The notes: a model not told the origin generated them from the letters alone. A stretch of 64,000 bases of DNA from Acanthacorydalis orientalis (GCA_034766995.1 CM068322.1:34708439-34772438); one strand, 5' to 3'. Numbered from the stretch's first letter, positions 34,694-46,012 are shown. Translations and numbers: made by a program.

Positions 34694-35300
34694 AAAAGAC
34701 ATATAATTCGCGGTTTTACTGTTTGTCGGCCGATGCGTGCATGATTGATGGTGCAAATGGTCGTTAATTGAGGACGCGTTGGCTACAATGTCGTATAAAT
34801 CATACAGTCCATTGGCCAACGAAGGGGTTCTTTCAGCAGATATACATATATATATATATATATGTCTGTCTATGTACACATATATGGTAACGTGCGGGTG
34901 TGTTCTTTTAATCAATCTCACATCCATCCCTTCTGTTTCGAGAGCCGACAACTCTCCACCGGACTGGCAGTCAATCAATATACGCGTGGACAATTTATTT
35001 TCATGTTTTCGGGCGCACACGATTCGAGTTACGCGTGTTGTTGTTGTTGTAATGCCGTCGATATATTTATTGTGATCGAAAAGGGATAATCGTCGAAAAT
35101 GGAAACGCGCTGATTGCGTTTAATTTAAAAGAACTTTTTTCCAGTGTCCGCGGAATTGATTTTCTTTTTCGGACGCAGGTGCGAACTGCTATGATCGTGC
35201 GGGATACAATTCCGGGGACATGTGAAGGATTTGAATGTGTTTGCGGGACCGTGCGTCGGTTTTTGTCCCTTAATCGAAATACCGACGAGGTTTTTTTTTT
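34691..35300. promoter_or_regulatory. GC-richer region, candidate conserved noncoding elements
   Basis: 34705-34830 holds CATGATTGATGGTGCAAATG, GTCGTTAATTGAGGACG, GTATAAATCATACAGTCC and CATTGGCC. 35000-35290 holds GATCGAAAAGGGATAATCG, GATTGCGTTTAATTT and GGGACCGTGCGTCGG. A short TATATA run at 34846 separates them. Frames on both strands (34580-35089) are interrupted by microsatellite-coded residues and show no domain. Regulatory nature is inferred. Confidence 0.3.
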
Positions 35301-35495
35301 TGTTTGAAACGTTTCTTTGTCTGATCGGTGATGAAAAATGTTGATTATAAATATTGATGTTTACATGTGACTAATAAAAGAATATCAGATATTTTTTTTT
35401 AATTAGTCAGATGTAAGCTTACCTGCTGAAACTTAATCGAGAAATGGCGGAAAGTCATAGAAATCGGTAGAAACTATTTTGATTTGTATTTTATA

Positions 35496-36515
35496 TATTG
35501 GGTGTTAAAATTAATTTGTCGCTGTAAAACTCAATCAATCGTACCTCTGTTTTAAATTAAAATATTTTCCTGTCGTTTTAAAACTTCAAAGTGTCAAACT
35601 TAAGGTTCAAAAACACTATATATATTGGCCAAGCAGTAGGCATAACCTCACAAAACAGTGAATACGAGGGCATCCGACAAACAGCAAATCAGGCATTGCA
35701 TACTTTTCGCATTCCAGCTCAAATGAATGCTGCCGAAGCCGAGGGAATGATTTGTTCAGCTTTTGTGACACACAAAACATGCAAAAAAAATGCTAAAATA
35801 CTTGGAGTTGTTCGCAGACTCTGTTCAGATTTGTGACAATGCAAAGTTTATTAACTGTTGATGACTCATCGGTGTTCCAATATGATCCTGAATCGAAACG
35901 CCAGAGCTTGCAGTGGATTGGAAAATCAGCACCAAGACCTAAAAAGTTTCGCTTGCAAAAATGCTGAATCGAACCCATGCTGATTACGTTTTTCGATAAA
36001 CAGTATGCGATCCATAAAGAATTTATGCCTCAAGGACACACAGTCAATAGTGGACTCTATGTTGAAGTGATGAAGAGATTACTGGAACGCACTTCTCGAG
36101 TGCGACCACAATTTCAAGAAAAGGGCAGTTGGTTCTTGTTACATGGCAATGCACCTGTCCATTCTACACTGATTGTGAAGCCATTTCTCATGAAACACGA
36201 CTTCGTTGAGATCAATCGCACATTCTATTCACCTGGCTTGGTACCATCAAAATTTGTTCTCTTTCCCAGAGTGAGAACAGTTCTCAAATGGAAACGATTT
36301 CAGAACGCAGAAGATATTTAGAAAAATGTAACCGTCGAATTAAAAACAGTTTCTTCGGACGCCTTTTCTGACTGTTCTAAAAAGCATTTAGAACGTTAAA
36401 ATAAGTGTATTAAAGTAAATGGGGATTACTTTGATTAAATATCAAACATTTTTCATGTTACTTGAATTGTGTTTCTTTTTTTGTACCAATCCGGCAATAA
36501 AATTGTCAAACCTTT
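35496..36515 (+). mobile_element. Mariner element, inactive
   Basis: The left end GGTGTTAAAATTAATTTGTCG (35501) matches the reverse complement of the right end, GGTTTGACAATTTTATTGCCG (36512 backwards), at about two thirds of positions, and TA dinucleotides lie outside both. The first ~310 bases carry the words of the MITE family: AACACTATATATATTGGCC, GGCATAACCTCACAAAACAG, GGGCATCCGACAAACAGC, GGAATGATTTGTTCAGC. The second part encodes a dead transposase. It is the only copy here that still holds the internal coding region, so it is a relative of whatever parent gave rise to the MITEs. Confidence 0.8.
35839..36438 (+). pseudogene. Mariner transposase, catalytic domain, degenerate
   Basis: One continuous frame of about 199 codons spells SVFQYDPESKRQSLQW, RPKKFRLQK, MLITFFDKQYAIHKEFMPQG, HTVNSGLYVEVMKRLLER, WFLLHGNAPVHST, FYSPGLVPSKFVLFP and, at the end, NKCIKVNGDYFD. 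These are the ordered DD34D blocks of mariner transposases, the enzymes that cut and paste the element. Three in-frame stops interrupt it (35965, 36319, 36397). Catalysis is also dead by substitution. The first Asp block (normally TGDE) reads TVDD and keeps Asp. The second, normally HDNAP, reads HGNAP. The third, normally SPDLAPSDF, reads SPGLVPSKF. The N-terminal DNA-binding region cannot be read. Family assignment is firm; subfamily is uncertain. Confidence 0.9.
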
Positions 36516-36520
36516 TATAC

Positions 36521-36554
36521 ATACACATATACACATAAATATACATACACACAC

Positions 36555-36616
<62 letters not shown>

Positions 36617-36618
36617 AT
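36521..36618. repeat. (TACA)n(TA)25 array
   Basis: ATACACATATACACATAAAT and ATACATACACACAC lead into TA at 36561-36611, abutting the mariner right end. Confidence 0.93.
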
Positions 36619-36659
36619 GTAAGAAAGAAATAAATGAAAGTTCAATGCACAAAGTTGCC

Positions 36660-37180
36660 ACATCGCCGTCACTCGAAACGACTATCCACAACCCCGCTTG
36701 CGTTTTCCACCGCCCATTGAAATTTTATGTCATCAAACATTAAATAATTAATCGACTGACTGACGCACTGTTATTTATCCGTACATTATCGTTTAAACAG
36801 CGTTCGCTGTTCGACGTCCAACTTTGCACAGAACAAACTATGAACTCCGGGTCACTAAGTAAATATTGCACTTGAATGAAACAGCGTCAAAACTGGTATT
36901 ACTGGCGGCCAGGTCGAATGACTAATTGAAATGCTTGATCAAGATAATCTGTGTCATTATTCACGGACTAGCGCTGGCAGGTCAACATTATTCACTCGGG
37001 CATATAAAACGGTAATGCTAATGAAAAATAGTCGATAGTTGTGCAAGAGGAACAGGTAAGTTAATGAGAAATCGACTGGGTACAATTTGTCGGACGCATT
37101 TGATGCCTGTGTATTGATTGATTCTCCGAGACTCGGTTCACTTTTTTGTACGGTCCAAATATACTTACAGAAAACTGCCA
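36660..37180. promoter_or_regulatory. Less AT-rich block, candidate conserved noncoding element
   Basis: CATTAAATAATTAATCGAC, AACTATGAACTCCGGGTC, TGACTAATTGAAATGCTTG and ACGGTAATGCTAATGAAAA (POU/homeodomain-type words) lie in about 500 bases of unique-looking sequence with no coding motif. One of the better enhancer candidates here, but by composition only. Confidence 0.35.
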
Positions 37181-38214
37181 TTTATTCAGACTTAATCCGA
37201 AACTTTTGGAATCTATCGAAAGATTTCAACATGTATTAACAGAAATATCATTTAACACTATTTACATATGCGCGATGGACAAAAAATCAGCTCATTTAAT
37301 ATTGAAATCAAATCACATTCCGACGATTAAACAAAAAATAATTTTAGATAAATTCTAATCTCATTTTTCAATTATACAATCTTGTTCGAAATTCATTAAA
37401 ATATCAATTTATGACAGATAATTTATCTTGAAAACTCGATTTCAACTCATGAATATTTAGTTAATAAAATGATATATAAGTTAGTGAAATACAGTAACAC
37501 ATTTTGATAAATTCCAGTTTGTGTGATTGGACTGGACAACAAATATCAAATATCAATTTTATTAATATGTATATTTATTTTAACTCGAGTGTATCTCTGA
37601 AAATAGTAATAATACTGTTTTTTTTTTTCTAAAAAAAATAATATTTCACTGCATTACCGAGAGTAGCAATAAATATATTAGTAAAACTGTATAAAATTCA
37701 TTCTTGTTTGATTTTACAACTATAAAACTGATTATGTATTGTCCTGATGGTCTTTTTTCTTTTGAATCGTGTGAGTAAAAACAAGTGATAATTCCTTTTT
37801 TTATACGTGACTCCACTTAAGAGTTTTACATTTCAACTATTACCATTATTATCATATTTTCTGATAAAATTTTATTTTTAATACAATTCATTAATAATAA
37901 TTAAAAAGTATTCTTAATATCTGGTCTATTGTCAATTACATTTGGATACAAAATATATCCGATTCTTCTGAAACGTTCCACCAGCTTTATAATTACAAAA
38001 ATTTCTCGATGATAAAATGGAATGTCATGAAAAATCTGTACGTGATAAGAAAAAAAAACAATAACAGATTTGAAAGTAGGATAGAATTTGATATAAGAAT
38101 TTATATTCTCATATCTTTATAGACCAATCTTATTAATGTGGTTCATTAATTTAGATTCTTGTTTATAGTCAGTTTCGATTTCATCTTATCATCATTTCAA
38201 AAAAGAAAAATAAC
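37181..38214. other. AT-rich stretch, nothing recognised
   Basis: No gene, repeat family or GC-richer patch seen. Confidence 0.5.
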
Positions 38215-38345
38215 TCTCACAAATGAATTCTCTTTTCTTTCAATAAACAATACGATTTTCACTGACCAAAAATGACCAATTAATCATTTTTGATTCGTTC
38301 GAATGAGATTTTCTGTCGATTCGCCGGGAAAATTTTCGGATGAAA
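38215..38345 (+). repeat. Palindromic dispersed repeat copy
   Basis: CTCACAAATGAATTCTCTTTT, then the hairpin core ACCAAAAATGACCAATTAATC with ATTTTTGATTCG, then GAATGAGATTTTCTGTCG. Confidence 0.6.
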
Positions 38346-38539
38346 AAAGAATTTACTTGTGAAACTGAATTTAGATAGTGTTCGGACTGGTCTGAAATGA
38401 AATGACATTAATTTTTTTTAAAAAAAGTGTTAAATAACAGAATATGATGGAATTGTATGTAAAAGAAAAACATAAAACGTTCCAAAATCAAATCAAAGTG
38501 AGAGCACGTGAACGAAATTGTTATCTTAAAGACAATAGA

Positions 38540-38780
38540 CCGGTTTTAGGAAAACGTGCGCGCATTACTCGACTGCTTCCACAAAGAAGGACCATTGTTA
38601 CTCCACTTGTACAACATAATAATATATTTATCGTGCATGAAACTCGGAGCCCATTTTTACGCCTTAATATACACATTATGCGATAATGTATTATTGCTCC
38701 GTCCATTCAACGCACATCCATGGAGCTAAAGCCACTCGGTCGGTTCTCGGCCGGCCGGCCGGTCGGTCGGTCGGTCCGTT
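38540..38780. repeat. (CGGT)n/(CCGG)n GC-rich microsatellite region
   Basis: 38735-38780 reads TCGGTCGGTTCTCGGCCGGCC and then (GGTC)n. Upstream, GTGCGCGCATTACTCG is part of a GC-richer patch. Confidence 0.8.
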
Positions 38781-38799
38781 CATCCACACGTACGTATGT

Positions 38800-39250
38800 G
38801 CGGGGTGGCCCCATTGTATTAGGTCGGCGTCTGTGAATGCACCAAGAGAGGTTATATACCTATGGCTTGACCTCTGGCCTTAGTCCGTTCATTGTACACG
38901 GCCGGTTTATTCATTATAAAGTAATCTAAATTAATGCGTGTGGAAATTGTTCTGATTCATTTCTGACACAAGCAAATATGCTTTATTCCAACACCGTCTG
39001 TTTATTATGAAATGTAAACATTTTCGTTACTCAACGTCGATGTTGTTACAAGTTAAGTGTTTGTAATGTTGTAAATCATCTATTTTATATGCATTGTTTT
39101 ACGCTTTAGACGGCCCGTGTGTTATTATAAGTATTTGGGGCGTAAAATGGAGCCCGTTAATGAACTGGAATTATTTAATTCTTAATACACATTTTTAATT
39201 AGTGTATTACGAGTGTTTTTCATGCAGGGACGACCGACCGGCCGTGTGTG
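38800..39250. promoter_or_regulatory. Candidate conserved noncoding element
   Basis: GGTTATATACCTATGGCTTG, GTTTATTCATTATAAAGTAATC, CGTCTGTTTATTATGAAATG, ACGGCCCGTGTGTTATTAT and GCCCGTTAATGAACTGG: TAAT- and TTTAT-rich cores in unique-looking sequence with no coding frame. Confidence 0.35.
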
Positions 39251-39626
39251 CAAATATCAGTAAGCCTCTCAACTGGAAGTTTATGCAAGGCAAACAGATT
39301 TCAATGTTTTCATCGGTCCTCGCGACGAGGAGAATGTTGGAATATATTATCCGAACGGACTATTTAATAATCTTTGAGAATCATTTAACGAGCATGTTCG
39401 TTTTTTTTTGTAACATTTAACATTGAATTCGTTTCATATCAAATAATTCTACACATGTAAATGTTCAAACATAAAATCCTAAATTATAAACAGACATTCG
39501 ATTGAATTATATCTCTCTAAATGAACGAACGTACTTTTTTTTCTAAGATTTCTAAAAAAATCTTGAACAAATCAGTTAGTACGGGGTTTTCCAATTCATT
39601 TGTGAAATCGAATTTGGAGCTACAGT
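39251..39626. other. Noncoding, nothing recognised
   Basis: No coding frame or repeat visible. Confidence 0.45.
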
Positions 39627-39954
39627 ACGAGAACTACCTGTCCACACGCCTGATGTAAGAGCGCTTTTTCCGAACCGTACCATTTCCAAAAACGGACATG
39701 TCGTTTGGCCAACAAGATGTCCAGTTCTGACATCGTGTGATTATTTCCTTTAGGGTTGTTCGAAGGACAAGGTTTACATTGACCGTTCACACACTATCCC
39801 TGAACATAAATTAAAAATTCCAGAAGCAGTTGCGAGGATTGTTAAAACGAATAACGAAACGTTTTCGAATAAGATTACAGGAATGCGTGCGCCGAAATGT
39901 GCTCATCTGTCAAAAGTTCTTTTTTCTTTAAAAAAAGCGACCCGATGCACCTAA
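39627..39954 (+). pseudogene. Tc1/mariner-superfamily transposase relic, C-terminal part
   Basis: A single frame reads VHTPDVRALFPNRTISKNGH, VVWPTRCPVLTSCDYFL, a stop at 39751 where TGG (Trp) is expected, then GCSKDKVYIDRSHTIPEHKL and KIPEAVARI, ending at TAA 39952. These correspond to the LISRNGxVxWPPRSCDLTPxDYFLWGxxKxxVY region also seen at 4.1 kb. The third catalytic Asp (CDYF) survives. The FQQDGATCH block carrying the second Asp is not readable upstream. The two copies differ too much to be recent duplicates. Nothing N-terminal remains. Confidence 0.8.
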
Positions 39955-40300
39955 CCAGAACATGTAAAGAAAATTATATAAAAGTAAAAAAATCATTTAA
40001 TTATTTAAATTTTCCCGATTGTATGACTACCTTGTACTTACATGTTTCTAAAAACATGATAGAATTTACATAAAACAAGACGTATTGTGAATATCACAAA
40101 AAAGAAGAAATATTACAAAACAATCATCGAATAAACACTCGTGCAAGTGAACAATTAAGTGATTAGCATTGATTATGATTTCTATTTTATAATTAACATC
40201 CTTTAATTAATAGAATGACATTCACAACAATAAAACTAATAATTAATTTCATTTAATTAAATACAACTATCAATGTCGATAAATTATGTAAACATAGAAC
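39955..40300. other. AT-rich stretch, nothing recognised
   Basis: No coding frame or repeat visible. Confidence 0.5.
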
Positions 40301-40355
40301 CACACATGTATATATATATATATATATACACATGTGTGTGTGTGCATGTGTGTAT
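40301..40355. repeat. Palindromic (CA)(TA)n(TG)n array
   Basis: CACACATGTATATA is mirrored by TATATACACATGTGTGTG. Confidence 0.9.
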
Positions 40356-40720
40356 AAGCTTTTACATCTCGATATGTCAATACATATTCGAAGACTCGAG
40401 AGACTGTGCTGCATTTGAATGTCCGCGACGGGCGTCTGTGTCTCGACCACCTGTTACTGTATGAGGTGATCCGAACAAATATTTTCAACGCCGTGGACGT
40501 TATCTAATTAAAAAGGTATTCTGTGGGGCCTCTGTGACCGTCACGATGAGACTAGTACGGCTTCTGTTCGAGACGGACGCGCAGATGTATCATTTTTCGT
40601 TCGGAGCGAAGAATGTCAGTCAAACATTCTGTACAAGAATCGACGGTGTACCTTATGTCCAGTTTTATTTATATTAAAATACACGATGATTAATTATTCG
40701 TCTGTTCTGATCATACGTTT
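40356..40720. other. GC-richer unique block
   Basis: CGAAGACTCGAGAGACTGTG, CCGCGACGGGCGTCTGTG and GGACGCGCAGATGTATC. No coding motif; possibly regulatory. Confidence 0.25.
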
Positions 40721-40979
40721 GAGTACAGAACTTCATAACTGAATTATTCAGTTCCTTTAAAATCACATACCTTTTTCCAGATCAAATATGGCCAAAAATC
40801 GATTTAGTTTCTTATCTATATTTCTAATTGTAATCATTTACAGAAGATTGAGTGAGAGAAGAAAAATTCTTATACTCATCCCGATGACAATCACACCCAC
40901 AGCGCCAAGATATACGGAAAAATTTGACAATTTTTGTCAAGAAAATGTTTGCTTGTCTCTAGAAAACAAGAAAACAATA

Positions 40980-41321
40980 AATTTATAACTGAGCCACAGT
41001 CCCCGAGACAAATTTTACCACTTCCACTCGCGAGTGCTCATCCATCTTCCAGAATGGATTAAATGGTTATAGGATAATTAATTATTAGAAAGACTTGACG
41101 AAACTGTACTTTCCTTCCGATAGGAGGTAATTTCCGTAAGTAGCCGCCGTGGGAGCTGTACCACTCCGGCTTAACAGTACGCAATTGAATTTGTGTCTCC
41201 ATTGAATAATTTAACACGACAGTTTTCGTAGCAATAATTTGATGGAAGAAGTAATGGAATTCTTTCACATAAATACTGACTTGGAGGGGAGTGTTATGTG
41301 ATTAGTTACGATCAATGTTCA

Positions 41322-41324
<3 letters not shown>
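40980..41324. promoter_or_regulatory. Candidate conserved noncoding element
   Basis: ACTTCCACTCGCGAGTGCTC, GATAATTAATTATTAG and GCCGCCGTGGGAGCTGTACC; unique-looking and noncoding. Confidence 0.25.

Positions 41325-41394
<70 letters not shown>
41325..41394. repeat. (AT)35 microsatellite
   Basis: 70 bases, ending in GTATGTATTAATG. Confidence 0.97.
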
Positions 41395-41402
<8 letters not shown>

Positions 41403-41738
41403 TAATGTAAATGAAGGGACTAGTCATGCATTGATGTGATTGTTATTGCGACAAATGTCCGTGTACACGAAATGTGAAAATGTGACAATTAACGAAAAAC
41501 GATACCAATTTGTCGTTACACCTCATCAACGCGCTCTTTTATCGATGGCGAATTGAATTTATGTGCCGCACAAGCTCATATATGTCGCCCGAGTTATGAC
41601 CGCAACAATTTATATAGTCGCAGTGAGACGACGATAAGTAGTCATAAATCGGATCCAAGTTCACAATATGGTGAGGAGAAAACCTGTAGTGTTCATTCGG
41701 ATATAACAATCAAATACCATGCTTTATATACGGTCTAG

Positions 41739-41742
<4 letters not shown>
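41395..41742. other. Unique, moderately GC-rich, no gene seen
   Basis: The plus frame 41553-41738 has no known motif. Confidence 0.4.

Positions 41743-41803
<61 letters not shown>
41743..41803. repeat. (TA)30 microsatellite
   Basis: Pure run between CTAGATATG and ATTATTCATG. Confidence 0.95.
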
Positions 41804-41807
<4 letters not shown>

Positions 41808-41999
41808 TTCATGTTTCTTGAAAATACTTGTAACAGATTTTTTTTTTAACATTAATACATTTTTACTCTCTAGATTTCGATTCAAATATTTAATACATAA
41901 TTATCGTTAATGAGCATAAGCTACAATCAAAAATAATTAACACCGATTTATTTTGATCAGAAATTGTTTTCCTGTTTTTAAGAGTGAGAAAAAAATATA

Positions 42000-42240
42000 T
42001 TTGTGGAGGTAAAGTAGCGGTAGTTGTTCTAAAACCATTACCCACTGGACAAAAAGCTTCCAGACAGTAACAACCCATCAATAACCCCCGTGTAAAAAAT
42101 CCCCCGGACATTAACACGCCGTGTACCCCACATCGACATTAACCTCCCGTATAAGAATAAAAACTCTTTAAAAATTTTCCTTTTCACAGCAAACAATGGA
42201 TATGTTGTCGGCAACGTCCGACTTTGACTAGTCAATATAT
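42000..42240 (-). other. Strand-asymmetric C-run tract
   Basis: The plus strand has CAACCC, AACCCCCG, ATCCCCCGG, TACCCCAC and ACCTCCCG within 110 bases. The minus strand therefore carries five G-runs of 3-5 with long loops. GTTAATGTC occurs twice on the minus strand. Minus frames across it have no recognised domain. It may be part of an unknown element. Confidence 0.4.
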
Positions 42241-42486
42241 ATCCTGATTTATAAAATAAAAAATTAAATCGCCTTCAATGACATATCTGTTCTTATGAAG
42301 GTCAGTAGTCCGTCATTTTGTTTTGGGATACTAGAATTTTTTTTATTCAAAACAATAAATTCACAATCTGTTTTACAATACAAGACAACAAAACACATCT
42401 TCACATGTCAGAGACTTGAGTCGAACTGAATCTAATTTACTTATTAAAAAAGATTGACGACTTATGGATATCCCCTAATATATACC

Positions 42487-42498
42487 TATATATATATA

Positions 42499-42538
<40 letters not shown>

Positions 42539-42545
42539 CACACAT
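42487..42545. repeat. (TA)n interrupted, with CACACA end
   Basis: The TA run broken once by TTTATA at 42501. Confidence 0.92.
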
Positions 42546-42910
42546 ACATATTCAATGCGGTGATATGCGTGCATGTAATGAACTATTGATAGATTCAAAC
42601 GAGCCAAACAAAGTATTAATTAAATTAAGTCAACATCGAATATCCAATATATTTATCGTCGCATTCATACGAAATAATGCACGTAATGATTAATTTACTG
42701 TTAGCAATGTATATATCAGCGTGATTCTTAAACAATCGACATAAAATTAGCCACGCCATGCACAATAGTCTACATATTCGTTCATTTGTAACTATGTGTG
42801 TTCGTACAGAGAGACAATGGTTCAATTTATACTTATAAATAGCCATTGTTTCGTATAATAGAAACTCTTGACTGTATCCAGTGTTGACAGACATTTACGC
42901 CACGTTTGTG
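42546..42910. other. Noncoding, nothing recognised
   Basis: No coding frame or repeat visible. Confidence 0.45.
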
Positions 42911-42974
<64 letters not shown>

Positions 42975-43002
42975 TAGATATAGATATATATATATATATA
43001 TA
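42911..43002. repeat. (TA)n with (TAGA)n insert
   Basis: TA run, then TAGATAGATATAGATA, then TA again. Confidence 0.93.
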
Positions 43003-43329
43003 AAGATGTTTTGACCTTTGATATTTGTAATGATATTTTATATTTGATACAATAATATTTATTTCAAAAAGCACCACTCAAATATATAAATATAAATGGC
43101 ATGCAATCGAAATAAATAATAAATGATTTCTTGTTATTAAGACTAGAGTAGGTGAGTACTCTGTTAACAGAACATTATACGATTTATCAGAATAAATCAA
43201 GGACTTGGATAGAAAAAAAAACCGATTTTCATCGAGATCGACCTTTAACAGTTACACTTATTCGAACGAGAGATTTTTTTGTAAGTACGTTCATAATCTA
43301 ATCATCTAGACATGCTAAATAAAAAGCAC

Positions 43330-43620
43330 GACTTTCGAACGAGATTCCCTGTAAAGTGAATCTCGACGGCCGTGTTTACTTTCCACTCCGTGTCCAACAC
43401 AACATCCTTCCAGATTTCCTAACTGAACTGTTCCCGTTCGAGAAGCATAATTTATCCGTTCCCGACGAGTCTCCGTTAATTACAGTCTATTTATAGTGAT
43501 TAAATGTTTGCAGTTAATGATTGTACATGGAGCCGTTAATTAAAACCCGAATCAGAATAATGACGTGCACGTATCGAGTCGGAATGAAACATAGTGTGTA
43601 CGGGGGTGGGTGGGGGGCAC
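43330..43620. promoter_or_regulatory. Candidate conserved noncoding element with G-quadruplex motif
   Basis: TCTCCGTTAATTACAGTC, GTTTGCAGTTAATGATTG and GAGCCGTTAATTAAAACCC give closely spaced TTAATTA/TTAATGA homeodomain-type cores. At 43602-43617 GGGGGTGGGTGGGGGG can supply four G-runs. No coding frame. Confidence 0.35.
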
Positions 43621-43799
43621 GGACGAATATTTTTTTTCTATATCGCAGAACTCGTTTTACACAAAGACAATTACCGAAAACTTACTAATTAAAACTTAAA
43701 ACACTGCGACGCTAAACAAAGCACATTGTTGTAATATTTTAATCGAGGAAATCCCGTAAAATCAAAGCAAGAAAGCGGAAAAGTGTATAACATCCATAA
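43621..43799. other. AT-rich, nothing recognised
   Basis: No coding frame or repeat visible. Confidence 0.4.
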
Positions 43800-44450
43800 T
43801 GTAATTAATTAAGCAAAGAATTAAGCGGCGCGCAGCAGTAGAGGAGGCGGCACAGCGACTCGACAAACGAAAGAGCGAGTTAACCAACCAGCCAGCCAGC
43901 CAGCCATCCAGTCATCCAGCTAGCTAGTCAGCCAACCAGCCAGGAGTGAGCAAGAGAGCCTGGTGAGATCCTGCCGCTCGTGAAAACGAACACAGCCTCT
44001 CTCTATGTGTGTGTGTGTTAATATACACGAGTGTGTGTGTGTGTGTGTAGACGAAGAAGAAACACAATCCTCCAGAAAGTACATTTCACGGCGCACTACG
44101 ATCTCGCACTTATTTATTAGCTGCTGCATTCAGGCAAGTTAATTCCTTTAAAAGCGGACGACACTTTGTTAAATAGAATGTCTTTCGAACCCGCGCACCC
44201 ACACCGTCGACGGGCGCCGCTCCTGTTTCCCTAACCCGTTACGATATAAACACACCGCCTGTCCTCCGTCTCTCGTACCTCGTCATCTCGCGATCCGACC
44301 GACCGATCCACCCCGGCAGTCAGTCCTCCCTCCGCCGCCGCCGCCGCAGCGAGAGTCCGTCGTTCGCCGCCCGGCGGCCTCCTCCCGCCCATCCTCCACT
44401 CTAACGTCGTACAAAACACAGAAACATCTTTCTGCCATCTGATCAATGTT
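43800..44450. promoter_or_regulatory. CpG-rich block, candidate promoter / 5' UTR
   Basis: GGCGCGCAGCAGTAGAGG at 43828 starts a strongly GC-richer region. It includes the CCAG repeats, two (GT)n runs (44006-44049) and, at 44200-44400, CGACGGGCGCCGCTCC, (CCG)n at about 44333-44346 and CGCCGCCCGGCGGCC. An arthropod-type initiator word TCAGTC sits at 44320, and CTG/GTGAGAT at 43961-43969 fits a splice donor. The minus frame 44446-44231 is Ala/Arg/Gly-rich low complexity. This may be the transcription start region of a gene whose coding exons lie elsewhere. No transcript evidence. Confidence 0.35.
43881..43943. repeat. (CCAG)n/(CCAA) tetranucleotide array
   Basis: ACCAACCAGCCAGCCAGCC, then decayed CCATCCAGTCATCCAG units. 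Confidence 0.9.
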
Positions 44451-45469
44451 TAAATAGACATATTTTTTAGTTTTATATTCGAATGTATTTTACAAGGAAC
44501 GTACACTGCTTAAAAGCTATTCGAACTAAGTGCTCCACTAATACAGTGTATTCTATTTGTGCTACGATGTTTGCCATATATCTTTTTCATTTTCATATTT
44601 TATGGTGTACGTGTTAGCAGTGCAACCTTTTATACATTTTAAAGTGTCTATTGTCAGTAGCGTCGAAGTGGACGCGCGTTTTTAAACCAGAAGTGTCCGA
44701 ACAAATCCAATCAATGTATTAATTCTTCTACCTGCGTATACTAGATTTATATTCTCACAAAATGTTTCTTTTTAAAAAAAACTTTCCCCAGATATAACCA
44801 ATATATAAAACAACCACAATCACCAAACAATCACAGTAACAAAAAGATACAGAACTCAATACAGATCCAATTCTCATCCTTCTATAGAACAACACATGAA
44901 TTCTGAAACGAAATATGATCAAACCAAATTAAAATCTCTAATAAAATAACTATACACAAATAAACTATTTATTCCAGTTCATAATACTTTTGGGTACAGA
45001 ATTCAGTACATAATATATCTGGGAAAAGTTTTTTTTTTCAAAAAATCATTTTATGAGAATATAAATCAGGTATAAGCAGGTAGAAGAATTAATACTTTCA
45101 TAAATATACCCTGACTTCAGTGCCAGTGAATGAAAAAACATTTTAAAAATTAACAGTAGATAAAAGATATCAAAAAATTCATACAATTCGAAAGTTATCA
45201 ATCATGAGCGCATTATATTAGTCGAGAAACATTTGTAGTAAGTCAAATTATAAATTAATGTATCATTTGATTGATTCTAAACATACCGTTTTAGAAAGTG
45301 GCTGTCTTAATGGATTTAAATAGATGATTTATGGTATGTACGAGTGTATGCTTTCATTCTATAAATTGTGATTCGATTCTCGTAAAATCCGTGTAATTCA
45401 TTTACAATTGCTCATTCGGACTAGCAGATAATTAAAAATAGAATATTTTTTTAAATCGCAATACAGTTG
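44451..45469. other. AT-rich stretch, nothing recognised
   Basis: Diverged echoes of dispersed repeats may be present; no gene seen. Confidence 0.45.
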
Positions 45470-45935
45470 TGGCACTCTATCTAAATTCATTTCTATAAAT
45501 GAATTCTTTTTCACTGTCACAAACTACATAATTTTTTTCCAATCAAAAATTGTCAATAAATCATTATCGAACATCTTTATTGTTGCTTACGTGCAATTTC
45601 AATAATTCTGCAAACATATTCAGGACGTCAAAGTCAAAACTTGAGAGATAACACGACGTTCCAGAAAAAAATTATAACTTCTCGCAAGATGATAACATTG
45701 TCATAAGCAATAATCAAAAATGATTAATAATTTATTGAAAAATCAGCAAAAAAATTCTATTTATTTATTTAAATGTTTTACACAAATAATAAATTGAAGA
45801 AGTACTTGACAACTCAGAGTTTTCTGTATCTTAGAGCACTGACTGTGATATAATCGTCATCGAAATACACACAAATAACAACCAAAAATGACCAATGATC
45901 GTTTATTCAATTCTTTAACCAAATTATCTATCCCA
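45470..45935. repeat. Palindromic dispersed repeat cluster (three copies)
   Basis: Plus copy 45485-45640 (AAATTCATTTCTATAAATG, TCACAAACTACATAATT, CCAATCAAAAATTGTCAAT, TTGTTGCTTACGTGC). Reverse copies at 45685-45760 (GATGATAACATTGTC, AAGCAATAATCAAAAATG) and 45830-45935 (TTAGAGCACTGACTG, CGTCATCGAAATACAC, ACAACCAAAAATGACC). Confidence 0.65.
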
Positions 45936-46012
45936 GTTGTATCTATCAATTTATCTCTTTCTTTCTTTCTATATCTACGGTTCGAATGTTTAAAAATATT
46001 TGAAATATTATG

